Source: JBEKYD01 sp049509915 (GTDB taxonomy: Bacteria; Acidobacteriota; Terriglobia; Bryobacterales; Bryobacteraceae). From it: DNA of 16,514 bases. The position numbers and the translations under genes were made by a program. The stretch's first letter is position 1. Each line of letters opens with the position of its first letter. Positions 6,722 through 13,881 of the stretch are shown here, one piece after another. The notes under the pieces were generated by a model. It saw only the letters and a list, made by a program, of their open reading frames with translations, searched no databases and had not been told where the DNA came from. The stretch is taken from NCBI GenBank assembly GCA_049509915.1, contig JBEKZL010000169.1, positions 1-16,514 on the forward strand. The letters are read 5' to 3'.

Positions 6722-6949
6722 ATGAAACGCAAAACACAACCCAAGCCAGAGACTATCGTGCCACCCGACATCCTGAAGATGGCCGAGCAGGCAACCCATG
6801 AAATTCTGGGTATCGCGAAGGCCGGAAAATGTTCGGTATGCGGTGGCGAGACATCGGAAAGCTCGAGCGAAGCGCTGTGTTGGGTGTGCCGGCGGCTGAA
6901 AATCAGCGCGTGGCGGGATGCCGAGCAGCAGATGCCGATGCAGGAATAG
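6722..6949 (+). CDS. Small zinc-binding protein
   Basis: This is a 75-residue protein. A basic, proline-containing start (MKRKTQPKPE) is followed by a helical stretch, PPDILKMAEQATHEILGIA (about 14-32). Then come CSVC (37-40) and CWVC (53-56), four cysteines able to bind one zinc. The tail is short and polar. It is not related in sequence to the 6442 protein beyond the knuckles. A plausible promoter lies upstream and the ribosome-binding site is weak. Function unknown. The stop is ten bases from the stop of the convergent ABC-F gene. Confidence 0.68.
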   Translation: MKRKTQPKPETIVPPDILKMAEQATHEILGIAKAGKCSVCGGETSESSSEALCWVCRRLKISAWRDAEQQMPMQE

Positions 6950-6959
6950 GCGTCGCCAT

Positions 6960-8891
6960 CTAAGAGTTCGCTTCAATCGCCTGCGCCACGTCTTCCCACT
7001 CTTGCATCAGTCCCTCTAATTGTTCGCGGCCCGCTTCGAGGAGCGCGGAGACGCGTTGCGTCTCCCCGGCGTTGACGAAATTTCCGAGGGCTTGCTCGTG
7101 GTCCTGGATTTCCGCCTCCAGCTGTGCGACTTCCCGCTCAATCTCATGGCGCCGTTGCTCCAGCTTGCGGAGTTTGATGGGATTCAGGCGGCGCTCGGGT
7201 TCCCTGGCCGGTTGAGGCGCAGGGGAGGCGGTGACAGGCGCCGCCACTGGGCCGGCTTCGTCGAGCGTTGGTAGCGCGAAGGAACCGCCTCCGCTTTTTC
7301 GCCACAGGTAATCCTCGTAATTGCCCGGATATACAGTGATGCGGCCGTCGTCCACTTCGAATATCCTAGTAGCGAGCTTGTCGATGAAATAGCGATCGTG
7401 GGACACAAACACGACCGTGCCGGAGAATCCCTCCAGGGCGTGCAGCAAGACGTCCTTGGCGCGCATATCGAGGTGATTGGTGGGCTCATCGAGTAGCAGA
7501 AAATTAGACGGCATCAAGAGCATGCGGGCCAGGGCGTAACGGTTTCGCTCGCCGCCGGACAACACGCGAATGGTCTTGAAAACGTCATCCTCGCCAAAAA
7601 GGAACGATGCCAACACGCTGCGCAGTTCGGTGTTGCTGGCGCGGGGCGCCACGGTGCCGAGATCGTCGAGAAGACGGGCGGACGGGTCGAGTTCCTTATA
7701 TTGATCCTGGGCGAAGTAGTCGGGCTGTGCGTTGTGACCCAACAGATATTCGCCGCCGGTGAGCGGCTCGGCCCCGGCCAGGATCTTGATGAGGGTAGAC
7801 TTGCCGGCGCCGTTGACGCCCACCAGCGACACCCGGTCGCCGCGCTCGATCAGGAAATCGACATCGCCGAAGACACGATGATCGCCATAGCTCTTTGAAA
7901 CCTTCTTGAATTCGGCCACGACGCGCCCGCTCGGGTTGGGTTGCGGGAAGCGGAAATGGATGGCCTTTTCCTCGGGCGGCAGATCGATGCGCTCGATGCG
8001 ATCGAGTTCCTTGATGCGGCTCTGCACCTGCTTGGCCTTGGTGGCCTGGTAGCGAAAGCGGTTGATAAAGGTCTCGAGCTGGCGGATGCGATCCTGCTGG
8101 TTGTCGTAGGCGGCCTGAAGCTGGGCGCGCCGCTCGGTCTTCTGCTGTTCGTAGCGGGTGTATCCGCCCGTGTAGAAATGCAGGTTCTTGTTCCAGAGCT
8201 CGACGATGCGGCGCACCGTGACATCGAGGAAATAGCGATCGTGAGAGACCAGCACGAAGGCGTTCTGGTAATTGGCCAGGTAGTCTTCGAGCCAGTTGCG
8301 GGCTTCCAGATCGAGGTGGTTGGTGGGCTCGTCGAGCAACAGCAGGTTGGGCTTTTCAAGCAGCAGTTTGGCCAGGGCGATGCGCATCTGCCAGCCGCCG
8401 GAAAACTCTTCGGTACTGCGCTTCCAATCACGCTCGGGAAATCCCAAACCGCTCAAGACCGCGCCAACCTGGGCTTCCACGGAATAGCCATCGCGCGCGC
8501 GGAACTCGCTTTCGGCGCTGTGGAAACGGTCGGCCACCTGCTGGTATTCGGCCGAGTCCGGGTCGATTTCACCCATGCGGCGGGCCAATTCTTCCTGTTC
8601 CAGCTCGAGCGCCCGCAGATCGGCGAAAACCGTCATGCACTCGGCGAAAACGGTGCGGCCCGAGAGAGACAAACCTTCCTGGGGCAGATAGCCGATGGAG
8701 ATGCCTTTTTGCGCCGACAGGGAGCCGGAGTCGAGGCCTTCAAAGCCGGCCAACACCTTGAGCAACGAGGACTTGCCCGTGCCATTGGCGCCCACGATGC
8801 CAACCTTCTCATTGGGTGTGACCAGCCAATCGACGTTCTCAAAAAGAACCTTGGGGCCGTACCGCTTGCCCGCCGCGGAAAGTTGGATCAT
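6960..8891 (-). CDS. ABC-F family ATPase, YheS-like ribosome-associated factor
   Basis: This 643-residue soluble protein has two ABC ATPase domains and no membrane segment, so it is a translation factor rather than a transporter subunit. First domain: Walker A GANGTGKSS (34-42), signature SGGWQ (164-168), Walker B LLLLDEP with E188. The linker at about 244-300 contains FINRFRYQATKAKQVQ, the P-site tRNA interaction motif in the form seen in YheS-like members. Second domain: Walker A GVNGAGKST (357-365), signature SGGER (444-448), Walker B with E468. A proline/alanine-rich spacer leads to a C-terminal coiled coil of about 100 residues. Family members bind the ribosomal E site to relieve stalls. 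The frame stays open to 9116, but those 75 codons run through a hairpin and do not match the family, so ATG 8891 was chosen. Confidence 0.93.
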   Translation of the reverse strand: MIQLSAAGKRYGPKVLFENVDWLVTPNEKVGIVGANGTGKSSLLKVLAGFEGLDSGSLSAQKGISIGYLPQEGLSLSGRTVFAECMTVFADLRALELEQEELARRMGEIDPDSAEYQQVADRFHSAESEFRARDGYSVEAQVGAVLSGLGFPERDWKRSTEEFSGGWQMRIALAKLLLEKPNLLLLDEPTNHLDLEARNWLEDYLANYQNAFVLVSHDRYFLDVTVRRIVELWNKNLHFYTGGYTRYEQQKTERRAQLQAAYDNQQDRIRQLETFINRFRYQATKAKQVQSRIKELDRIERIDLPPEEKAIHFRFPQPNPSGRVVAEFKKVSKSYGDHRVFGDVDFLIERGDRVSLVGVNGAGKSTLIKILAGAEPLTGGEYLLGHNAQPDYFAQDQYKELDPSARLLDDLGTVAPRASNTELRSVLASFLFGEDDVFKTIRVLSGGERNRYALARMLLMPSNFLLLDEPTNHLDMRAKDVLLHALEGFSGTVVFVSHDRYFIDKLATRIFEVDDGRITVYPGNYEDYLWRKSGGGSFALPTLDEAGPVAAPVTASPAPQPAREPERRLNPIKLRKLEQRRHEIEREVAQLEAEIQDHEQALGNFVNAGETQRVSALLEAGREQLEGLMQEWEDVAQAIEANS

Positions 8892-9036
8892 GCGATGTGC
8901 CGAGGGATGAACTGAACCAGAAACCTCATTGTAGCGCCGGGTAAGGGGGGCGAACCGGAACGGGTTCGGAGACCGAGTTGGGGCACTCTCCACGCTTGGA
9001 AGCCGGAAGAGCCGCCCGCCAACGGGCCGGCAGTAG

Positions 9037-9101
9037 AACCGCACACTGTTCACTGGCTTCGGTGGCGCAGGCGGTTCCGCCTGCGGTGTGCGGTTTTTTT
9101 T
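9037..9101 (+). terminator. Nested hairpin followed by eight T, terminator-like on the plus strand
   Basis: An outer stem pairs AACCGCACAC (9037-9046) with GTGTGCGGTT (9086-9095). Inside it is a perfect hairpin, CGCAGGCG-GTTC-CGCCTGCG (9066-9085). A run of eight T (9094-9101) follows. This is the form of an intrinsic terminator for plus-strand transcription, but both flanking genes read on the minus strand. It lies between the end of the GH51 gene (9148) and the start of the ABC-F gene (8891). It may instead be a palindromic intergenic repeat. Confidence 0.5.
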
Positions 9102-9147
9102 CAGCCACACGGGCACGCGGTCCTGAGCTAACAGTTGACAGCTCCGT

Positions 9148-10797
9148 TTACATCTCTACCGTCAATCGCGTCACCGAAGCCGGCGGGAAGCTATGCACGA
9201 TCGATCCACTCTTCACCTTCACTTCCACTTTCTTCGGTTCCACCGCATGCGGATTCTCGAACGAATTGTGGGCATGGGGATCGGCGTTCGCCAGCTCGAT
9301 TCCGGCCACAGTCCGCGGCGTGCCGCCCCTCACTACGATCTCGCTCTCCACCGGCCGGTCCAGCGACGGGTTAGTGACGGTCACCGTTACGCGGCCGTTG
9401 GCCAGAGAAGCGGAGCTGCTCAAGCCGCGCAGGCGGGCCGCCGCGCCGTTGCGTTGATAATGCACATCGGGCGCCGAGACCACGGTACGCAGGGATTGAG
9501 CGCCATGGTGCGGAGTGTACAAATCGAACACGTGGTAGGTCGGCGTCACGCAGAAGCGATCTTCGTGGGCCAGGAATAGCGCCTGCAGGTTGTTGACGAG
9601 TTGGGCCACGTTGGCCATGCCCACTTTATCGGCATTGCGGTTGAAGGTGTCGAGCGTCATGCCGGCCACTACGGCGTCGCGCATGGTGCTCTGCTGGCCC
9701 AGGAGGGCTTCGGCGAACGGCTCGGTGCCGGGCGCGTACCAGGCGCCCCACTCGTCAACTACGAGCTTGACGCGATGGTGCGGGTCGGCCTCGGCCATGG
9801 CGCCCCAGTGGGCGGCGATCAAGTCGCCCACCAGGTCGGCTTCGCGCAGGATTTCGTAATACTGCTCAGGTTCGAAGCGCAGGGCGTCGCCTTTACCGGC
9901 GGACCACTCGGTGGTGCGCCCGCCGCTCGCGTTCCAGGCGTAGTGGTGCATCGCCCAACCCCACATATTGCCCAAAGAGCCGGTTCTGGCGGCTTTGGAA
10001 AAGAAGCGGCGGGTCCAGTTGGTATCGCCGTCGCTCGGCCCGCTGCCCACCAGCGCCAGTTTCACACCGTAGTCCGGTACCCAGGCGGTGTAGCGGCCGA
10101 ATTCGGCGGCGTAATCGTCGGGATCGAAATTGCCGCCGCAGCCCCAGGATTCGTTGCCGACCCCCCAGAAGCGCACGTTGAGCGGTGCGTTCTCGCCGTC
10201 GGCGGCACGCTGGGACGCCAGGGTATCCGCTTTGGCCGGCGAGTTACAGTATTCCACCCAACGCCAGAACTGTTCGGCCGGCAGGCTGCGCAGGTTGGCG
10301 GCGAAATAAGGCTGGGCGCCGGCCAGGCGGCAGAAGCGGGTGAACTCGATGGTGCCGAACTGGTTGGGATCGTAGCGGTTCGGCCCATCCTTGCGCGCGG
10401 CTTTCGGCCACTCGGCGGCGTCCACCCAGAAGTTGGTGCGGGTGGGACGCTTGTCGCGCGCGCCGGTGCCATCACGCCAATCGTACTGATCGGCGAAACA
10501 GCCGCCCGGCCACCGCACCACGCCCGGCTTCACGCGCGCGAACGCTTCTACCAGCGCCTTGCGCACGCCGTTCACGTTGGGGATGGCGGAGCCCTCGCCC
10601 ACCCAGACGCCGTCATATACGACGCCGCCCAGGTTCTCCACGAAATGCCCGTAGATTTCAGGAGCGATGGCGCCGACCGGCTCATCCACCAGGACGTCGA
10701 TGCGCGTTTCCGGCGCCTGCGCGGTCGAACGAAGGCACGCCGCTCCGGCGGCCGCTGCGCACTTCACAAAATCTCTGCGATGCATGGCGTGGTACAT
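9148..10797 (-). CDS. GH51 alpha-L-arabinofuranosidase, Tat-exported
   Basis: This 549-residue glycoside hydrolase should release terminal arabinofuranose from plant arabinan or arabinoxylan by the retaining mechanism. The start, MHRRDFVKCAAAAGAACLRSTAQA (split here as RRDFVK then a hydrophobic run and AQA), is a twin-arginine signal, so the folded enzyme is sent across the inner membrane. The family core includes EIYGHFVENLGG (47-58), RWPGGCFAD (95-103), GVGNESWGCGG with acid/base E216, and VVDEWGAWY with nucleophile E349. A C-terminal beta domain closes the protein. The ATG at 10797 and the one at 10785, which puts the twin arginine closer to the start, are both possible; neither has a good ribosome-binding site. 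No other carbohydrate-active gene is adjacent. The permease gene lies divergently. Confidence 0.92.
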   Translation of the reverse strand: MYHAMHRRDFVKCAAAAGAACLRSTAQAPETRIDVLVDEPVGAIAPEIYGHFVENLGGVVYDGVWVGEGSAIPNVNGVRKALVEAFARVKPGVVRWPGGCFADQYDWRDGTGARDKRPTRTNFWVDAAEWPKAARKDGPNRYDPNQFGTIEFTRFCRLAGAQPYFAANLRSLPAEQFWRWVEYCNSPAKADTLASQRAADGENAPLNVRFWGVGNESWGCGGNFDPDDYAAEFGRYTAWVPDYGVKLALVGSGPSDGDTNWTRRFFSKAARTGSLGNMWGWAMHHYAWNASGGRTTEWSAGKGDALRFEPEQYYEILREADLVGDLIAAHWGAMAEADPHHRVKLVVDEWGAWYAPGTEPFAEALLGQQSTMRDAVVAGMTLDTFNRNADKVGMANVAQLVNNLQALFLAHEDRFCVTPTYHVFDLYTPHHGAQSLRTVVSAPDVHYQRNGAAARLRGLSSSASLANGRVTVTVTNPSLDRPVESEIVVRGGTPRTVAGIELANADPHAHNSFENPHAVEPKKVEVKVKSGSIVHSFPPASVTRLTVEM

Positions 10798-11097
10798 GGT
10801 AGCGCACTGAAAGCGGCGAGTGGTGAACGGTTGCGGCTCTCACTCCCGGCTTCGGGCACGGCTGGACGGTTATTCCGGAATAGGCACTATCCTTTTGTTA
10901 TTCTTGTCTCCGCCGACCTGCTGGTCGAAACCGATCTGACGCCGGAAGAACAGCTCGATTATGTGGAAACCGTGCGCAGTTCCGCCCATTGGCCGGCGTG
11001 GGCGGCCAATAGTCGGCAGGCGGCTGACGCCGGCACCGCCCAGGTCCGCCGGCCGAATTTTGCCAACGTTCCGGCGCGAATCTCCGTCTTAAGGGTA
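10798..11097. other. Divergent intergenic region between the GH51 and permease genes
   Basis: This 300-base stretch separates two divergent genes. It holds the 12-base palindrome at 10871-10882. It also holds a segment (about 10890-11097), in frame with the permease, whose codons mostly end in G or C, so the permease start may lie further upstream. No complete promoter pair could be chosen. Confidence 0.35.
10871..10882. promoter_or_regulatory. Candidate operator palindrome TATTCCGGAATA
   Basis: This is a perfect 12-base inverted repeat in the divergent region, 74 bases before the GH51 start and 215 bases before the permease start. The symmetry suits a dimeric regulator. The binder is unknown. 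Confidence 0.35.
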
Positions 11098-13605
11098 ATG
11101 TCCCGCATTCGCTTCGCTCTACGCAGCCTGAGAAAGGCTCCGCTCTTCTGCCTGGCGGTGGTTCTGTCCCTGGGGTTGGGAATCGGCGCCAATACGGCGG
11201 TTTTTTCCCTGCTACACCAGGTGGTGCTGGGCGCACTGCCCGTGCCCCGGCCGGATGAACTGGCGCTGTTGACGGCGCCTTCCGGATTCAGGACCGGCCA
11301 CGTCTCCGCGAGTAATGCCGGCGGCGAAGACTTTGTATTCAACTACCAGATTTTCAGGGAGCTGGAGAAGCACCCCGTAGGCGTGGTGGGCGTTGCTGGG
11401 TTCTTTCCCGCATCCGCCATCCTGGCGCTGGGCAACCAGACGGTGTCGGGCTCGGCCATGCTGGTTTCGGGTGGGTACTTCCCGGTGCTGGGAGTGGAAC
11501 CGCTGATCGGCAGGCTGCTCGCTCCGGCGGATGACGTCTCCGGCGCGGGAAACCCGGTAGCGGTGCTGGGTTACGGCTATTGGCACGACCGGCTGGGCGG
11601 CCGCGCGGAGGTACTCAACCAGCCCATCCGCGTCAATGGGCAGGTTTTCACCGTAGTCGGGGTGGCGCGAGAAGGCTTCAACGGAATCACCTTGGGGGAT
11701 ACACCGGACGTCTACCTGCCGCTGTCGTTCAAGCCGTTGATGACGCCGGGCTGGGACGGCACTAACCGGTTCGACGATTACTGGATCTACTGTTTCGCCC
11801 GCCTTCGCCCCGGCGTGACCCGTGCGCAGGCCGCCGCCGGACTTAACCAGACTTTTGCCGGACAAATGGAAGACTATGCGCGGCAAAAGCACGCCTGGTC
11901 GGCGTGGCGTCTGGAACGGATTCGCCGCACCCGGCTGAGCCTGGTGGATGGCCGGCAAGGGAACAGCTCGAGGCGGGAAGACGCGCGGGTGCCGCTGCTG
12001 ATTCTGATGGGCGCCACCGTGCTGGTGCTGCTGATCGCGCTGGCCAACGCGGCCAATCTGCTGCTGGCGCGGTCGGCTGGCCGGCGCCGCGATTTGGCGA
12101 TTCGGGCATCGCTGGGGGCCGGACGCGGGGAACTGATGGCGCAAATGCTGACGGAGGCCCTGCTGCTTTCGACCGCCGGAGGGATCGCCGGAATAGTGCT
12201 GGCAGGCGTGACGCAGAAACTGCTGCTGGTCGAGATCGACGGCGATTCTCCCACCCACTTCCTTTCCACCCGGCTGGAATGGCCGGTGCTGCTGTTCGGA
12301 TTGGGCTTGGCCGTCCTCACCGGCCTCGCGTTCGGGCTTTATCCGGCCTGGCAGGCGTCGCGGGAAGGCCTGGCGGGGACCATGCAGGACGAGGGCGGGC
12401 GCGGCTCGGCCGGACGCGGCTCGGCGCGTGTGCGCCGCGCGCTCGTCTGCGCCCAGGTGGGGTTCTCCGCGGTGCTGCTCATTCCCACCGGGCTGCTGCT
12501 CCGGAGCTTAGTGAACATCCTTCACATCGATTTGGGTATCCGCACCGAAAACGTGATCTCTTTCAAGGTTGAGCCGCAATTGAACCGATACACCTGGGCG
12601 CAAAACCGCGCCTATCTGGGTCGGCTTGAAAACGACCTGGCGGCGATTCCGGGCGTGCGCAGTGTGGCCACATCCACCGTCCCGCTCCTGGCCGGCGACG
12701 ACGAAGGCGGCAATCTGACGGTGGAAGGCTATTCGCGCGACCCTAACGCCGACACCGATTCGGACCGCAACGCCATCGGCGCCGGCTTTTTCGGCAAAAT
12801 GGGTGTGCCGCTACTGGCGGGCCGCGAGTTTACCGATCGCGACAACCTTTCGGCACCTAAAGTGGCCATCGTGAACCAGGAATTCGTGCGCCATTTCTTC
12901 GGCGCCGCCAATCCGATCGGCAAGAAATTCGCCAAGGGCGGCGGCGACAAGGTGGTGCCCGATACCGAAATCGTGGGCGTGGTGAAGGACAGCCATTACG
13001 CGGCAGTGAAGGAGGACAAACCGCAGCGTATGTACTACACACCCTGGCAGCAGATGGAACAGCCGGGCTCGATGGCGTTTTATGTGCGCTCGGCGCTGCC
13101 CGCCGCCCAGATCGTTCCGTCGATCCGGCGTACGGTAGCCGCCATCGACCGCAATATCCCGCTCGGCAACCTGCGGACGTTGGACCAGCAAATCCGTAGG
13201 GACCTGACCAACGAGCGGCTGGTGCTCGACCTGGCGGCGGTTTTCGCGGCGCTCGCAACGGGTCTCGCGATGCTTGGTCTGTACGGAGTGATGGCCTATA
13301 GCATTTCGCGGCGGACGCGGGAAATCGGCATCCGCATCGCCCTGGGCGCAGCCCCGGCCCGCATTCGGGGAATGGTGATGCGCGAGCTGGTACTGATTTT
13401 GGGGGTGGGGCTGGGAGGAGGAATTCCAGCCGCGTTTGCGCTCTCGCGCTATGTGAAGAGCCAGCTTTACGGGGTTGGCGCCTTCGATCCGGCGGTGGTC
13501 TCGGCCGCGGTCGCAGTGTTGACGCTGACCGCGGCCGCGGCCGCTTACCTGCCCGCCCGGCGCGCCGCCCGCGTCGATCCTCTGGAAGCCCTGCGGTGCG
13601 ATTGA
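11098..13605 (+). CDS. ADOP-type ABC permease (MacB/FtsX-like, duplicated)
   Basis: This is an 835-residue inner-membrane protein. A first membrane helix (about 16-38, ending LGIGANTAVFSLLH) opens a MacB-like periplasmic domain. The first FtsX core follows (helices about 301-325, 350-372, 396-420) with RDLAIRASLGAGR near 332, the cytoplasmic coupling segment. A second helix (448-472) opens a second periplasmic domain. The last FtsX core (about 708-732, 762-785, 799-820) carries REIGIRIALGAAP near 742 and ends RAARVDPLEALR. Two full halves in one chain with no ATPase gene beside it define the acidobacterial duplicated orphan permeases. Cargo is unknown; MacB relatives drive mechanical export of antibiotics or lipoproteins. 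The ATG has only AAGGG a few bases upstream. The frame is open far upstream, so an N-terminal extension is possible. Confidence 0.9.
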   Translation: MSRIRFALRSLRKAPLFCLAVVLSLGLGIGANTAVFSLLHQVVLGALPVPRPDELALLTAPSGFRTGHVSASNAGGEDFVFNYQIFRELEKHPVGVVGVAGFFPASAILALGNQTVSGSAMLVSGGYFPVLGVEPLIGRLLAPADDVSGAGNPVAVLGYGYWHDRLGGRAEVLNQPIRVNGQVFTVVGVAREGFNGITLGDTPDVYLPLSFKPLMTPGWDGTNRFDDYWIYCFARLRPGVTRAQAAAGLNQTFAGQMEDYARQKHAWSAWRLERIRRTRLSLVDGRQGNSSRREDARVPLLILMGATVLVLLIALANAANLLLARSAGRRRDLAIRASLGAGRGELMAQMLTEALLLSTAGGIAGIVLAGVTQKLLLVEIDGDSPTHFLSTRLEWPVLLFGLGLAVLTGLAFGLYPAWQASREGLAGTMQDEGGRGSAGRGSARVRRALVCAQVGFSAVLLIPTGLLLRSLVNILHIDLGIRTENVISFKVEPQLNRYTWAQNRAYLGRLENDLAAIPGVRSVATSTVPLLAGDDEGGNLTVEGYSRDPNADTDSDRNAIGAGFFGKMGVPLLAGREFTDRDNLSAPKVAIVNQEFVRHFFGAANPIGKKFAKGGGDKVVPDTEIVGVVKDSHYAAVKEDKPQRMYYTPWQQMEQPGSMAFYVRSALPAAQIVPSIRRTVAAIDRNIPLGNLRTLDQQIRRDLTNERLVLDLAAVFAALATGLAMLGLYGVMAYSISRRTREIGIRIALGAAPARIRGMVMRELVLILGVGLGGGIPAAFALSRYVKSQLYGVGAFDPAVVSAAVAVLTLTAAAAAYLPARRAARVDPLEALRCD

Positions 13606-13725
13606 GGCGCCGGCCGGTTACGCGGTACGCGTCGACCGGAGATAGTGCCGGGCCAAGCCGCCGGAGATGGGACGGCGAAAAGCAGTTACCGTCAGGCCGA
13701 ATGGCTCGGGTTCGACCGATCGCTG

Positions 13726-13731
13726 TATAAT
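13726..13731 (+). promoter_or_regulatory. -10 box upstream of the membrane glycosyltransferase candidate
   Basis: A perfect TATAAT stands out in GC-rich DNA in the 276-base gap between the permease and the next gene. No clear -35 hexamer was seen. The leader to the GTG at 13882 would be about 140 bases. Confidence 0.35.
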
Positions 13732-13881
13732 CTGCTTGGACGATAAGATGGGCATCCGAGGGCGAGCCAAACCGAAACCAACCGGATGGTGGTGTGACGG
13801 GTTGAAGCGGTCTTCGTCCCGCACCCGGCGGATTTCCTGCCCATCGGATGGCCGCGCCGTGGGGAGCGGAGTCTTGCGCGC

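Noticed and set aside
7941..8915. 324-codon plus-strand frame
   Set aside because: Antisense shadow of the ABC-F gene with no family features.
8892..9116. 75-codon N-terminal extension of the ABC-F frame
   Set aside because: It runs through the hairpin and T run and does not look like ABC-F sequence; the family start fits ATG 8891.
9601..11097. Long open extension of the permease frame antisense to the GH51 gene
   Set aside because: The stretch up to 10797 mirrors GH51 codons in GC-rich DNA; permease homology begins at about 11098.
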